Below, one piece after another: positions 39,981 through 49,417 of a stretch of DNA of 64,000 nt. The DNA is taken from positions 1 through 64,000 of the forward strand of contig DASRES010000081.1 in assembly GCA_035651955.1 (NCBI GenBank), written 5' to 3'. The position numbers were made by a program, and so were the translations under genes. Under the pieces are notes generated by a model. The model did not search any database. It saw only the letters and a list, made by a program, of their open reading frames with translations, and was not told the origin of the DNA. Within the stretch, counting starts at the first letter, position 1; each line of letters opens with the position of its first letter. Source of the DNA: Acidimicrobiia bacterium (GTDB lineage Bacteria > Actinomycetota > Acidimicrobiia > IMCC26256 > JAMXLJ01).

Positions 39981-40050
39981 TCAGCGGGCGGGATACCCGC
40001 CCGCTGCCCTTCGGGACGTTCGCCGTTCCGTCGTTCATGGTCACACTCAC
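39961..40050 (-). CDS. 29-codon mini-ORF between dnaJ and hspR, duplicated from the hspR start
   Basis: GTG at 40050-40048 overlaps the dnaJ stop (GTGA) and the frame ends at TAA 39963-39961, after passing both hspR starts in another frame. Its first 17 bases (40034-40050) are identical to the first 17 of hspR (39964-39980), so both begin with codons for MSVTM. Between them is a strong hairpin. This looks like a duplicated start region that could act as a leader ORF linking hspR translation to dnaJ; whether it is translated is unknown. Confidence 0.4.
   Translation of the reverse strand: MSVTMNDGTANVPKGSGRVSRPLSECDHE
39983..40005. terminator. Strong hairpin just before hspR
   Basis: AGCGGGCGGG-ATA-CCCGCCCGCT, a perfect 10-bp GC stem with a three-base loop and no T tract, two bases before the hspR GTG. 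It could attenuate dnaJ-to-hspR readthrough, protect mRNA ends, or block hspR ribosome access unless translation of the mini-ORF opens it. Confidence 0.6.
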
Positions 40051-41213
40051 ACTCCCAGGTGCGCGCGCGGGTTCCCGGGCAACGCCTGCGCGAGCTTCTC
40101 GACGGCCTCGCGCGCGCCGTCCTCGAGCTCGGTCGGGACCGACACGTCGAAGGTGACGAGCAGGTCGCCGGGCGATCCCTTGGCACGAGGGATGCCGCGG
40201 CCGCGCACACGCACGGTCTTGCCGCTCTGCGTCCCCGCGGGGACCTTCACCGTGACCGGGTCGTCGAGCGTCGGCACCTTCACCTGCGCGCCGAGCGCCG
40301 CCTCCGGGAACGTGACCGGCAGTCGCACCGTCAGGTCGTGGCCCTTGCGCCCGAACACGGCGTGCGGGCGCACGTGCACGATCACGTACAGGTCACCCGG
40401 CGGGCCACCGTTCCCGCCCGCGCCGCCGCGTCCCTTCACGCGGATGCGCTGTCCGTCGTCGACACCCGCGGGGATGCGCACCTTCACGTCACGGTGACGG
40501 ACCTCGATGCCGTGGCCCTTGCAGGTCGGGCACCGCTCCTTGATCAGCTGGCCGCTGCCGCCGCAGCGCGGGCACACCTCGGACACGGAGAACGGGCCCT
40601 GGTCGCGGGCGATCATCCCGACGCCGCCACACTCGGGGCAGCGCTCCGGCATCGTCCCCGGCTTCGCACCCGAGCCACCGCACGTCGAGCACACCGCGTC
40701 CGCGGTGAAGCTCACGGTCGTCGTCACGCCGTGCACCGCGTCGAGGAAGTCGAGGTACAGCTCGGCCTCGAGGTCCTGCCCGCGCCGCGGCCCACGTGCC
40801 GCTCCGCGCCCGCCGCGCCGGCCCGCAGCGCGCCCGAACAGGCCGCCGAGCAGGTCCGAGAACCCGCCGATGTCCTCGAAGTTGATCGTCTGGCCGCCGG
40901 CACCGAATCCGCCGCCCGGGAAGCCACCCGCACCGCCGAAGCCGCCGAAGCCGCCCGGTCCGCCGACCCCGGACGCGACCATCTCGCGGACCTGGTCGTA
41001 CTCCTTGCGCTTCTCCGCGTCGCCGAGGACGTCGTACGCCGCGGACACCTCCTTGAAGCGCTCCTCGGCCTGCGCGTTCCCCTGGTTCGCGTCGGGGTGG
41101 AACTGCTTGGCGAGCTTGCGGTAGGCGCGCGAGATGTCCTTCTCGGACGCGTCCTTCGACACGCCGAGCTCCGCGTAGTAGTCCTTCTCGAACCATTCGC
41201 GCTGTGGCGCCAC
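40047..41213 (-). CDS. dnaJ: DnaJ co-chaperone
   Basis: 388 residues. J domain with HPD (KQFHPDANQGN), Gly/Phe-rich linker (~80-125), four CxxCxGxG zinc repeats (CSTCGGSG, CPECGGVG, CPRCGGSG, CPTCKGHG) and the C-terminal substrate domains. It stimulates DnaK ATPase and delivers unfolded proteins. It is separated from grpE by 153 bases that hold small GC hairpins (GGCGCC-TTC-GGCGCC near 41250) and no gene. Confidence 0.96.
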   Translation of the reverse strand: MAPQREWFEKDYYAELGVSKDASEKDISRAYRKLAKQFHPDANQGNAQAEERFKEVSAAYDVLGDAEKRKEYDQVREMVASGVGGPGGFGGFGGAGGFPGGGFGAGGQTINFEDIGGFSDLLGGLFGRAAGRRGGRGAARGPRRGQDLEAELYLDFLDAVHGVTTTVSFTADAVCSTCGGSGAKPGTMPERCPECGGVGMIARDQGPFSVSEVCPRCGGSGQLIKERCPTCKGHGIEVRHRDVKVRIPAGVDDGQRIRVKGRGGAGGNGGPPGDLYVIVHVRPHAVFGRKGHDLTVRLPVTFPEAALGAQVKVPTLDDPVTVKVPAGTQSGKTVRVRGRGIPRAKGSPGDLLVTFDVSVPTELEDGAREAVEKLAQALPGNPRAHLGV

Positions 41214-41366
41214 GCGCTACCTCTCCGCCTTACGTCGTCTTCGCTCTTGGCGCCTTCGGCGCCGGGTGATCCCCGTGGTCGCGCTCGCTGCTCGCGCGGG
41301 ATACCCGGCTCGCAGACGCTCGCCGCTCCCGGGGCCACGCTTCCGCTCGCCTAGCGGCTCGCTCGC

Positions 41367-41936
41367 TCACCTCGCGACCTTCACCATCGCGGGACGCAGG
41401 ACGCGTCCCTTCACGCGGTAGCCCGCGCGCATGACGTCCGCGACCACGGGCGGCCCCTCGTCGGCACCCGCAGCGCGCTCTTCCTGCATCACCGCTTCGT
41501 GCTCGTTGGGGTCGAACTCCTCGCCCGGCTCGCCGATGCGCTTCAACCCGTTGCGCTCGAGCACGCCGAGCAGCTCCGCGTAGACCAGCTCGACGCCCTT
41601 CTGGACGCGCTCGTCGCCCTCGAGGTTGAGCAGCGCGAGCTCGAACGCGTCGAGCACGGGCAGCAGCTCCTCGACGAGCCGCTCGGTCGCACGCTCGATC
41701 AACGCCGTCTGCTCGCGCGTGATGCGCTTGCGGTAGTTCTCGAACTCCGCCTGCACGCGCCGCGCGAGCTCGAGGTACTCGTCGCGCTCCGCACGCGCGC
41801 GCGACAGCTCGTCGAGTTCGAGCGTCACGGCTTCCTCTTCGCGCGCGTCACGCGCTTCCTCGTCCGCGGCGACGGGTGCGGCGTCCTCCGCCGCACCCGT
41901 CTCGTGACGGACGTCGTCGTTGCCGTCCATCGTCAC
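41367..41936 (-). CDS. grpE: GrpE nucleotide exchange factor
   Basis: 189 residues from GTG 41936 (ATG 41930 also possible). Acidic N-terminus, long helix ([13 protein letters not shown]), then the compact beta domain ending in [21 protein letters not shown], the family signature. It releases ADP from DnaK. GTG overlaps the dnaK stop (GTGA). Confidence 0.95.
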   Translation of the reverse strand: MTMDGNDDVRHETGAAEDAAPVAADEEARDAREEEAVTLELDELSRARAERDEYLELARRVQAEFENYRKRITREQTALIERATERLVEELLPVLDAFELALLNLEGDERVQKGVELVYAELLGVLERNGLKRIGEPGEEFDPNEHEAVMQEERAAGADEGPPVVADVMRAGYRVKGRVLRPAMVKVAR

Positions 41937-43798
41937 GCGCTCCGCTCGTCGTCGACGATCTCCGCGTCGGCGACCTCGTCGTCGGACGACGGGCCCGCGC
42001 CGCCGGGTGCGCCGGTGGTCGGCCCGCCCTCGGGTCCGGGTCCGCCCGCGCCCGCCTGGGCCTGCTGCGCGGCCGCGTACAGCCGCTGCGCGAACTCCTG
42101 GCTCGCAGTGATCAGGCCCTCGTGGGCACGGCGGACGGCCTCGACGTCCGGACCGGCCAGCGCGTCCTTCAGCGCCTTGAGCGCGTCCTCGATCTTGGTG
42201 CGTTCCTCGGGCTGGACCTTGTCGCCCTGCTCGTTGAGCAGCTTCTCGGTCTGGAAGACGAGCGAGTCGGCCGCGTTGCGCGTCTCGGCCTCCTCACGCC
42301 GCTTCCGGTCCTCCTCGGCATGTGCCTCGGCCTCGCGGACCATGCGGTCGATCTCGTCCTTGCCGAGCGCGGTACCGCCCGTGATGGTCATCGCCTGCTC
42401 GCGGCCCGTGCCGAGATCCTTGGCGGACACGTTCACGATGCCGTTCGCGTCGATGTCGAACGTCACCTCGATCTGCGGGACACCACGCGGTGCGGGCGGG
42501 ATGCCGACGAGCTGGAACGTGCCGAGCAGCTTGTTCCGGTACGCCATGTCACTCTCGCCCTGCAGCACCTTGATCTCGACGCTGGGCTGGTTGTCCTCCG
42601 CGGTCGTGAAGACCTCGGAGCGCTTGGTCGGGATCGTCGTGTTGCGCTCGATGAGCTTCGTCATGATCTGGCCCTTGGTCTCGATGCCGAGGGACAGCGG
42701 CGTGACGTCGAGCAGGAGGATGTCCTTCACGTCGCCCTTGAGGACACCGGCCTGGATCGCGGCGCCGACCGCGACGGCCTCGTCCGGGTTGACACCCTTC
42801 TCGGGCTCGCCACCGGACAGCTCGCGCACGAGCTCCTGGACGGCGGGCATGCGCGTCGAGCCGCCGACGAGCACGACGTGATTGATGTGGCCCTTGCTCA
42901 GCCCCGCGTCGCGGATCGCCTGCTCGAAGGGACCGCGGCACGCCTCGAGCAGGTCGGCCGTCAGCTCCTGGAACTTGGCGCGCGACAGGCTGAGCTCGAG
43001 GTGCAGCGGGCCGTCGCTCGTCGCGGTGATGAACGGCAGGTTGATCGACGTCTCCGCGAGCGAGGACAGCTCGATCTTCGCCTTCTCCGCGGCCTCCTTC
43101 AGACGCTGCGTCGCCATCCGGTCCGCCGACAGGTCGACGCCGTGCGCGTTCTTGAACTCGGTCACCATCCAGTCGATGACGCGCTGGTCCCAGTCGTCAC
43201 CGCCGAGGTGGGTGTTGCCGGCGGTCGACTTGACCTCGAACACGCCCTCGCCGATCTCGAGCACGGACACGTCGAACGTGCCGCCGCCGAGGTCGAACAC
43301 GAGGATCGTCTGGTCGTTCTCCTTGTCGAGCCCGTACGCGAGCGACGCCGCGGTCGGCTCGTTGATGATGCGCAGCACCTCGAGGCCCGCGATCTCGCCG
43401 GCCTCCTTGGTGGCCTGGCGCTGCGCGTCGTCGAAGTACGCGGGAACGGTGATGACCGCCTGGCTGACGGTGTCGCCCAGGTACGACTCCGCGTCCCGCT
43501 TCAGCTTCTGCAGGATGCGGGCCGAGATCTCCTGGGCCCGGTACGCCTTGCCGTCGACGTCGATCGTCCAGCTCGTGCCCATGTGGCGCTTGACCGAGCG
43601 GACCGTGCGATCGGGGTTCGTGATGGCCTGGCGCTTCGCCACCTCGCCGACCAGCACCTCGCCGGTCTTCGAGAAGGCGACGACGGACGGTGTCGTGCGG
43701 GAACCCTCGGCGTTGGGGATCACCACCGGCTCGCCCGCCTCGAGCACCGAGACGACGGAGTTGGTGGTGCCGAGGTCGATGCCGACGGCCTTGGGCAT
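41933..43798 (-). CDS. dnaK: DnaK (Hsp70) chaperone
   Basis: 621 residues. [26 protein letters not shown] and [13 protein letters not shown] mark the ATPase domain; the peptide-binding domain starts near [16 protein letters not shown] and the tail is rich in Gly/Pro/Ala. Actinobacterial type lacking the Gram-negative insertion. GGAGG sits eight bases before the ATG. First gene of dnaK-grpE-dnaJ-hspR, driven from 43895-43924. Confidence 0.97.
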   Translation of the reverse strand: MPKAVGIDLGTTNSVVSVLEAGEPVVIPNAEGSRTTPSVVAFSKTGEVLVGEVAKRQAITNPDRTVRSVKRHMGTSWTIDVDGKAYRAQEISARILQKLKRDAESYLGDTVSQAVITVPAYFDDAQRQATKEAGEIAGLEVLRIINEPTAASLAYGLDKENDQTILVFDLGGGTFDVSVLEIGEGVFEVKSTAGNTHLGGDDWDQRVIDWMVTEFKNAHGVDLSADRMATQRLKEAAEKAKIELSSLAETSINLPFITATSDGPLHLELSLSRAKFQELTADLLEACRGPFEQAIRDAGLSKGHINHVVLVGGSTRMPAVQELVRELSGGEPEKGVNPDEAVAVGAAIQAGVLKGDVKDILLLDVTPLSLGIETKGQIMTKLIERNTTIPTKRSEVFTTAEDNQPSVEIKVLQGESDMAYRNKLLGTFQLVGIPPAPRGVPQIEVTFDIDANGIVNVSAKDLGTGREQAMTITGGTALGKDEIDRMVREAEAHAEEDRKRREEAETRNAADSLVFQTEKLLNEQGDKVQPEERTKIEDALKALKDALAGPDVEAVRRAHEGLITASQEFAQRLYAAAQQAQAGAGGPGPEGGPTTGAPGGAGPSSDDEVADAEIVDDERSA

Positions 43799-43894
43799 GG
43801 GGGTTGCCTCCGTGTGGTTGGGTGAGATCTGGTTGGCTGAGATTCGGGGAAGGTGCGGCGCACCGGTCCCGTGGGACCGCGTTGCCTGCGCCGC

Positions 43895-43924
43895 ACGCTA
43901 GAACTTTGAGTGCAGTGCTGTCAA
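43895..43924 (-). promoter_or_regulatory. dnaK promoter overlapped by a HAIR-like HspR operator
   Basis: On the minus strand TTGACA (43919-43924), an 18-base spacer and TAGCGT (43895-43900). TTGA/TCAA at 43906-43909 and 43921-43924 are 11 bases apart, the HAIR spacing, so HspR bound there would cover the -35 and spacer. The leader to the dnaK ATG is about 90 bases. Confidence 0.65.
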
Positions 43925-44014
43925 CTTCGCTGCTCGCTGCCGCATTCCCGCCCGGCCCGACCTGCGCCGGAATGCCCCGAGACAAGGCGGCACCCCGTCG
44001 GTAGATTTCCCGCC

Positions 44015-44440
44015 ATGCCCCGAGGCGATGTGTTCCTGGACCACCTTCGTCAGGTGTCCCTGTTCTCCGCCCTGTCCCGCAAGGAGCTCGGCCTCGTCGC
44101 CCGGCGGGCCGAGGACGTGAAGGTCAACGCGGGCAAGGTCCTCGTGAGCGAGGGCGCGCCCGGCTCCGAGTTCTTCGTGATCGTCGACGGCACCGCCAAG
44201 GTCACCCGCAAGGGTCGCAAGGTCGCGACGCTCGGACCCGGGGACGCCTTCGGCGAGCTCGCCCTGCTCGACCGGGCACCCCGCAACGCGACGGTCGTCG
44301 CGGAGACGCCGATGGAGGTCGTCGTGCTCGGCCAGCGCGAGTTCGCGGGGATCATCGACGAGGTCCCCGGCTTCTCGCGCAAGCTCCTCGCGGGCCTCGC
44401 CCATCGCCTGCGCGAGTACGACGCCAAGAGCGTCCAGTAG
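44015..44440 (+). CDS. Stand-alone cyclic-nucleotide-binding domain protein
   Basis: 141 residues from ATG 44015. It is a single cNMP-binding beta barrel: FSALSRKELGLVARRAEDV, then VSEGAPGSEFFVIVDG and the phosphate-binding cassette FGELALLDRAPRNATVVA with Glu and Arg in place. There is no DNA-binding domain or enzyme domain after it, so it probably senses cAMP or another ligand and acts through a partner. It is divergent from dnaK and 89 bases before the iron-sulfur reductase gene on the same strand. Confidence 0.85.
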   Translation: MPRGDVFLDHLRQVSLFSALSRKELGLVARRAEDVKVNAGKVLVSEGAPGSEFFVIVDGTAKVTRKGRKVATLGPGDAFGELALLDRAPRNATVVAETPMEVVVLGQREFAGIIDEVPGFSRKLLAGLAHRLREYDAKSVQ

Positions 44441-44529
44441 GCGCATCGGGCCCGCGCATCGGGCCCGCGTCGAACCGGGATGGCGAGGTGACCCCGCGGT
44501 AGCTTTTCGCGCTCCCGGAGCGGGACAGT

Positions 44530-46773
44530 GTGCGGAGGCGGCGCGTGCGGAGGCCCAAGCCCCATCAGGTCGTGCTGTGGATCGGCGTGCTCGCCGCGCT
44601 CGGCGCGCTCGCGTCCGGACTGGTACCGAACCTGACCCACTGGGAGGACCACTCGCGCGTCGCCCGCCGGGTGTTCGGCGACATCCCGGGGCCGGTCGAG
44701 GTCGCCTTCTACTTCGCGGTCGCGATCATGCTGTTCGTCGTCGCGTGGCTCGTCTCGCTGCGCGTGCAGAACTACGAGCGGGGCCAACCCGACGACCGGC
44801 GGACGCGGCGAAGCAACGTCAAGCAGCGGATGGAGGACTTCCGCGCGGGCGTCTGGATGCGCACCCTGCTGCGCGACCCGTCCGCGGGCGTGATGCACTC
44901 GCTCATCTACTTCGGCTTCATCGGGCTGTTCATGGCCACGGTGATCCTCGAGATCGACCATCAGCTCCCGAGCTCGTGGAAGTTCCTCCACGGCCATACC
45001 TACATGGCGTACTCCTCGGTGTCCGACCTCGCGGGGGTCGCGTTCGTCGTCGGGATCGGCTGGGCGATCGTGCGGCGCTACGTCATCCGGCCGTACCGCA
45101 TCCGGATCAAGACCAAGCCCGAGGACGCGTTCATCCTCGGCACGTTCCTGCTCATCGGTGTGACCGGCTTCTTCGTCGAGGCGTTCCGGATCGCGCTCGT
45201 CGGCCGTCCCGGCTTCGAGCGCTGGTCACTCGTCGGCTACCCGATCTCGGGCTGGTTCTCGGGATGGAACGCGCACACGCTGAGCGACCTGCACCGGTGG
45301 TTGTGGGGCGCGCACTTCGTGCTGTTCCTCGGGTTCCTGCTGGTGCTGCCCACGACGAAGCTGCGTCACATGATCACGTCGCCGATGAACATGTACCTGC
45401 GCGACCGTGAGCGGCCCAAGGGCGCGATGAAGCCCATGCCGAACCTCATGGAGACGGAGCTCGAGACGTTCGGCGCGTCGACCGTCGAGGACTTCACCTG
45501 GAAGCAGCTGTTCGACACCGACGCGTGCACGATCTGCGGGCGGTGCACGTCGGTGTGCCCCGCGCACAAGACCGGGAAGCCGCTCGACCCCCGCGAGATC
45601 GTGTTGAAGGTCGGCGAGGTCATGGCGGCGACGGGGACGCCTGCGGTGTCACCCCCCGTCGGTACGGTCCCCGAGATCACCGTCACCGCGGACTCGTTGT
45701 TCGAGCGCGTCTCGAGCGAGGAGCTGTGGGCGTGCACGTCGTGCAAGGCGTGCGACGAGATCTGCCCGGTGAACATCGAGATCCTCGACAAGATCCTCGA
45801 CATGCGCCGGTACAAGTCGCTGATGGAGAGCGACTTCCCCACCGAGCTCGGGAACACCTACCGCTCGATGGAGAACAGCTCCAACGTCTACGGCATGAAC
45901 CAGGGTGACCGCGCCGACTGGGCCGCGAGTCTCGACGGCGTCGACATCATCGAGCCGACGGGCACCCTCGACCACGAGTACCTGTACTGGGTCGGGTGCG
46001 CGGGCAGCTTCGACGACCGCAACAAGAAGGCCAGCCGCGCGATCGCGACCCTGCTGCAGCGGGCCGGGATCGACTTCGCGATCCTCGGGCCGAGCGAGCT
46101 GTGCACCGGTGACCCGGCCCGTCGATCGGGCAACGAGTACATCTTCCAGATGCTCGCCATGCAGAACGTCGAGACCCTGAACGGGCTCGGCGTGCGCAAG
46201 ATCATCACCCAGTGCCCGCACTGCTTCAACACGCTCAAGAACGAGTACCCGCAGCTTGGCGGCGACTACGAGGTCGTCCACCACTCGCAGCTGCTGATGC
46301 AGCTCATCGAGACGGGCCGGCTGTCGCTCGCAGGCGCGTCGCTCGACGAGCGCGTCACGTACCACGACTCGTGCTATCTGGGACGGCACAACGACGTGTA
46401 CCTCGCGCCGCGCAAGGTCATCGGCTCGCTCGGGGGGATCGACGTCGTCGAGATGCCGCGCAACGGCACGCGCGGGATGTGCTGCGGCGCGGGCGGTGCG
46501 CGCATGTGGATGGAGGAGCGCATCGGCAAGAAGGTCAACGACGAGCGCACGGAGGAGGCGCTCGCCACCGGTGCGCAGCGGATCGCGGTGGCGTGCCCGT
46601 TCTGCTACGTGATGTTCGACGACGGCGTGAAGGGCAAGAGCGCGGACGAGGACGTCAAGGTGCAGGACATCGCCGAGATCCTCGTCGACGCGATCGAGCG
46701 AGGTGACGGCACGGCGGCGGTCGCCACGCCGAGCAGCGTCCCGGAGACGCCCTCGTTCCAGCCCGGGATCTGA
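44530..46773 (+). CDS. Membrane-bound Fe-S oxidoreductase (EtfD/HdrDE-like)
   Basis: 747 residues from GTG 44530. Residues ~1-290 carry about six membrane helices related to nitrate reductase gamma/HdrE (heme b). Then two 4Fe-4S motifs, CTICGRCTSVCP and CTSCKACDEICP, and two CCG-type domains (CPHCFNTLKNEYP with HDSCYLGRHNDVY, then GMCCGAGGARMW and ACPFCYVMF) that bind a second cluster type. The order matches mycobacterial EtfD (Rv0338c), which passes electrons from ETF to menaquinone in fatty-acid oxidation. No etfAB is nearby, so that role is inferred from architecture. Confidence 0.88.
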   Translation: MRRRRVRRPKPHQVVLWIGVLAALGALASGLVPNLTHWEDHSRVARRVFGDIPGPVEVAFYFAVAIMLFVVAWLVSLRVQNYERGQPDDRRTRRSNVKQRMEDFRAGVWMRTLLRDPSAGVMHSLIYFGFIGLFMATVILEIDHQLPSSWKFLHGHTYMAYSSVSDLAGVAFVVGIGWAIVRRYVIRPYRIRIKTKPEDAFILGTFLLIGVTGFFVEAFRIALVGRPGFERWSLVGYPISGWFSGWNAHTLSDLHRWLWGAHFVLFLGFLLVLPTTKLRHMITSPMNMYLRDRERPKGAMKPMPNLMETELETFGASTVEDFTWKQLFDTDACTICGRCTSVCPAHKTGKPLDPREIVLKVGEVMAATGTPAVSPPVGTVPEITVTADSLFERVSSEELWACTSCKACDEICPVNIEILDKILDMRRYKSLMESDFPTELGNTYRSMENSSNVYGMNQGDRADWAASLDGVDIIEPTGTLDHEYLYWVGCAGSFDDRNKKASRAIATLLQRAGIDFAILGPSELCTGDPARRSGNEYIFQMLAMQNVETLNGLGVRKIITQCPHCFNTLKNEYPQLGGDYEVVHHSQLLMQLIETGRLSLAGASLDERVTYHDSCYLGRHNDVYLAPRKVIGSLGGIDVVEMPRNGTRGMCCGAGGARMWMEERIGKKVNDERTEEALATGAQRIAVACPFCYVMFDDGVKGKSADEDVKVQDIAEILVDAIERGDGTAAVATPSSVPETPSFQPGI

Positions 46774-46895
46774 GCTGCGCCTCCGGTCGCGCTCGCAGGC
46801 TCGCCGCTCCCCTGCCAACACCACGACCAGTCGCGCAACGCGATCCGCACCCGCAGCCGGGTGACACGCGTGTCAGCTGTGGGCACAATCGCGTC

Positions 46896-48047
46896 ATGGC
46901 GATCATCGATGCCGATCAGCACCTGTTCGAGTCGCGGTCGCTGTGGCGTGACCACGCCGACCCGGCGGACCGCGACGACGCGCTGGCGATCGTCGACGAC
47001 GAGGTCGGCAACGCGTGGGTCAGCTGGCGGGGCGAGCGGATCTCGCTCGCGCACGTCACGACCCCGGGTGATCCGGACGACGTCGGGCGCCAGCAGGCCC
47101 GGGCGCGAGCCGGGCTCCCGCCGGAGCACCACTACGACGACGTCCTGCCCCGTGACTACTGGGACCCGGTTGCTCGCCGCGACCGTGTGGACGCGCTCGG
47201 GTTCGACGCAGCGGTGCTCTTCCCCAACTACGGGCTCGTGTGGGAGCACGCGCTCGCGCGCGACCTCCACGCGACGCTCGTCAACCTCGGCGCGTGGAAC
47301 CGCTGGTGCGCGACCGTCGCGCACGAGGGGAAGGGGCGATTGCATCCCGTCGCGCACCTGACGTTGCGCGACGTCGCGTGGCTCGAGGATCAGCTCGACA
47401 CGCTGTCACGCGCCGGCATCCGCGTCGCGATGATCCCGCCCGGCCTCGTCGACGGCCGGCCGCTGTCGCACCCCGATCTCGACCGCGCGTGGGCCGCGTT
47501 CGCCGACCACGGCGTCACACCGGTGTTCCACATCGCGAGCAGCGTCCGGCCGTTCCCCGAGCCGTGGTACGAGAACGAGAGCGACCCCGATCCGAACAAC
47601 CTCCTGCTGACGTCGGTGTTCATCTGGGCCGCGCCCGCGCTCGCGCTCGCCGACCTCGCGCTCAACGGCGTGCTTGCACGCCATCCCGACCTCCGCGTCG
47701 GCGTGATGGAGCTCGCCGCGGTGTGGGTACCGATGTTCTTCCAGTTCATGGACGGCGGCTACCGGTTCACGTCGCGGCTCGCGGGCAGCGAGCACGCCGA
47801 GCTCGAGATGGCACCGAGCGAGTACGTGCGCCGCCAGGTGCGCATCGCCGCGTTCTCGTACGAGCAGCCGCACCACCTCGCGCGCGCCGCCGGCGACGTG
47901 TTCATGTGCTGCAGCGACTGGCCGCACTCCGAGGGCACCGACCACGCGCTCGACGAGTACGGCGCGCTCGGGCACGGGAACGTCGACGCGACGAGCGAGC
48001 CGGGCCTGTTCGGCGACAACGTGGCCTTCCTGCTGCGTCAGGACTGA
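46896..48047 (+). CDS. Amidohydrolase family protein (ACMSD-like TIM barrel)
   Basis: 383 residues from ATG 46896. The N-terminal DADQHLFE is a DxH metal motif, VFHIASS carries a further His and CCSDWPHSEGTDHALDEY is the C-terminal Asp/His region typical of amidohydrolase-related decarboxylases and hydrolases. Substrate is unknown; similar proteins occur in aromatic or lipid breakdown clusters, but no such cluster is seen here. It converges on tag across a palindrome. Confidence 0.8.
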   Translation: MAIIDADQHLFESRSLWRDHADPADRDDALAIVDDEVGNAWVSWRGERISLAHVTTPGDPDDVGRQQARARAGLPPEHHYDDVLPRDYWDPVARRDRVDALGFDAAVLFPNYGLVWEHALARDLHATLVNLGAWNRWCATVAHEGKGRLHPVAHLTLRDVAWLEDQLDTLSRAGIRVAMIPPGLVDGRPLSHPDLDRAWAAFADHGVTPVFHIASSVRPFPEPWYENESDPDPNNLLLTSVFIWAAPALALADLALNGVLARHPDLRVGVMELAAVWVPMFFQFMDGGYRFTSRLAGSEHAELEMAPSEYVRRQVRIAAFSYEQPHHLARAAGDVFMCCSDWPHSEGTDHALDEYGALGHGNVDATSEPGLFGDNVAFLLRQD

Positions 48048-48064
48048 GCCCACGAGTTCCTTTT

Positions 48065-48103
48065 GTGAAGCGTCATGCACACACCATGTGCATGACGCTT
48101 CAC
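48065..48103. terminator. Perfect 17-bp palindrome between amidohydrolase and tag (copy C)
   Basis: GTGAAGCGTCATGCACA (48065-48081), five-base loop, and its exact complement 48087-48103. GTTCC/GGAAC extends the pairing outside. The tag stop codon (48100-48102) lies inside the stem. It is closely similar to 36820-36868 and sits between convergent genes, as expected for a two-way terminator. Confidence 0.7.
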
Positions 48104-48684
48104 GGAACGGTGGGCGACTTGAAGCAGCGGGCGACGTGGTCGTCGACGAGACCCGCCGCCTGCATGAACGCGTAGACGATCGTCGGGCCGACGAACTTGA
48201 AGCCGCGGGCGCGCAGGTCCTTGCTCAGGCGCGTCGAGATGTCGCTGACCGCCGGGACGTCACGCTCGTCGCGTGGACGGTTCACGATCGGTGCGCCGTC
48301 GACGAACGACCACAGGTAGGCGTCGAGCGTGTCGCCGGTCTCGTCGCGCAGCGCGAGCGTGGCACGCGCGTTCGTGATCGCGGCGTCGATCTTCTGACGG
48401 TTGCGCACGATGCGCGCGTCGGACAGCAGGCGGGCGCGGTCGTCGTCGCCGAAGCGCGCGATTCGCACGACGTCGAAGTCGGCGAACGCGTCGCGGTACC
48501 CGGCGCGCTTGCGCAGGATGGTCGACCACGACAGCCCGGCCTGCGCGCCCTCCAGCACGAGCAGCTCGAACAGCGCGCGATCGTCGTGGTGTGGGACGCC
48601 CCACTCGTCGTCGTGGTAGGCGACCATGAGCGGGTCGCTGCCCGCCCAGGCGCAGCGTGCGGCGCCGCCCTCAGCCCGCGCCAC
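48100..48684 (-). CDS. tag: DNA-3-methyladenine glycosylase I
   Basis: 194 residues. [19 protein letters not shown] near the N-terminus and DDHVARC near the C-terminus supply the Cys/His/His/Cys zinc ligands of Tag; [19 protein letters not shown] and [17 protein letters not shown] are family signatures. It removes 3-methyladenine from DNA. Its GTG start lies within the last codons of dcd (14-base overlap), so it is cotranscribed. Confidence 0.94.
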   Translation of the reverse strand: MARAEGGAARCAWAGSDPLMVAYHDDEWGVPHHDDRALFELLVLEGAQAGLSWSTILRKRAGYRDAFADFDVVRIARFGDDDRARLLSDARIVRNRQKIDAAITNARATLALRDETGDTLDAYLWSFVDGAPIVNRPRDERDVPAVSDISTRLSKDLRARGFKFVGPTIVYAFMQAAGLVDDHVARCFKSPTVP

Positions 48685-49246
48685 GCGGGAAGTTGAGGTA
48701 GTAGCGACTCGGCGTCGGACCGCGCTGGCCCTGGTACTTCGAGCCCGTCTGCTTCGACCCGTACGGACTGTCGGCGGGCGTCGTCATGCGCAGGAACGAG
48801 ATCTGCCCGATCTTCATGCCCGGGTAGATCGCGATCGGGAGGTTGGCGACGTTCGACAGCTCGAGGGTCAGGTGCCCGTCCCAGCCTGCGTCGACGAATC
48901 CTGCGGTGCTGTGGATGAGGAGGCCGAGACGGCCGAGGCTCGACTTGCCCTCGAGGCGCGCGACGAGGTCGTCGGGCAGCGCGACGCGTTCGAGCGTCGA
49001 GCCGAGCACGAACTCGCTGGGATGGAGGATGAACGTGCGGCCGTCGGGGACCTCGACGAGCTCGGTCAGGTCCTCCTGCGGTTCCTTCGGGTCGATGAAC
49101 GGCGTCGTGTCGTTGCGGAACACACGGAAGTAGCGGTCGACGTGCAGGTCCACCGAGCTGGGCTGCACCGACCCCTCGGCGAGCGGCTCGATGACGACGC
49201 GGCCGGCCGCGAGCTCTTCCTTGATCGTCCGGTCCGACAGGATCAC
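48671..49246 (-). CDS. dcd: dCTP deaminase, probably bifunctional dUMP-forming
   Basis: 191 residues. [12 protein letters not shown] start, [29 protein letters not shown], and [21 protein letters not shown] with the catalytic Glu. The HSTAGF and TLELSN forms match the actinobacterial/archaeal Dcd-Dut enzymes that go from dCTP straight to dUMP, rather than the E. coli form. It feeds dTMP synthesis and keeps dUTP low. Confidence 0.93.
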   Translation of the reverse strand: MILSDRTIKEELAAGRVVIEPLAEGSVQPSSVDLHVDRYFRVFRNDTTPFIDPKEPQEDLTELVEVPDGRTFILHPSEFVLGSTLERVALPDDLVARLEGKSSLGRLGLLIHSTAGFVDAGWDGHLTLELSNVANLPIAIYPGMKIGQISFLRMTTPADSPYGSKQTGSKYQGQRGPTPSRYYLNFPRGAG

Positions 49247-49324
49247 GGGCTCGGAGCCTACGCGGTGCGCTCACGCGCGCCGCGAAGCCGCGACGGGCCG
49301 GTTGCTAGGGTTCGCGGCTGTCTC

Positions 49325-49398
49325 GCGGGTGTAGTTCAGAGGCAGAACATCAGCTTCCCAAGCTGAGAACGCGGGTTCGATTCCCGTCACCCGCTCCA
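49325..49398 (+). tRNA. tRNA-Gly (anticodon CCC)
   Basis: Acceptor GCGGGTG pairs with CACCCGC, discriminator T and encoded CCA (49396-49398). The anticodon arm TCAGC-TTCCCAA-GCTGA gives CCC, decoding GGG. The T loop is GGGTTCGATTCCC. It lies just before the DUF1801 gene; no second copy of its 3' end is seen in the window. Confidence 0.95.
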
Positions 49399-49417
49399 CG
49401 ACGTGAGGTGTTGCTCG

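Noticed and set aside
41214-41366. Small RNA or gene between grpE and dnaJ
   Set aside because: Short GC hairpins occur but no promoter, T tract or coding frame supports a separate gene.
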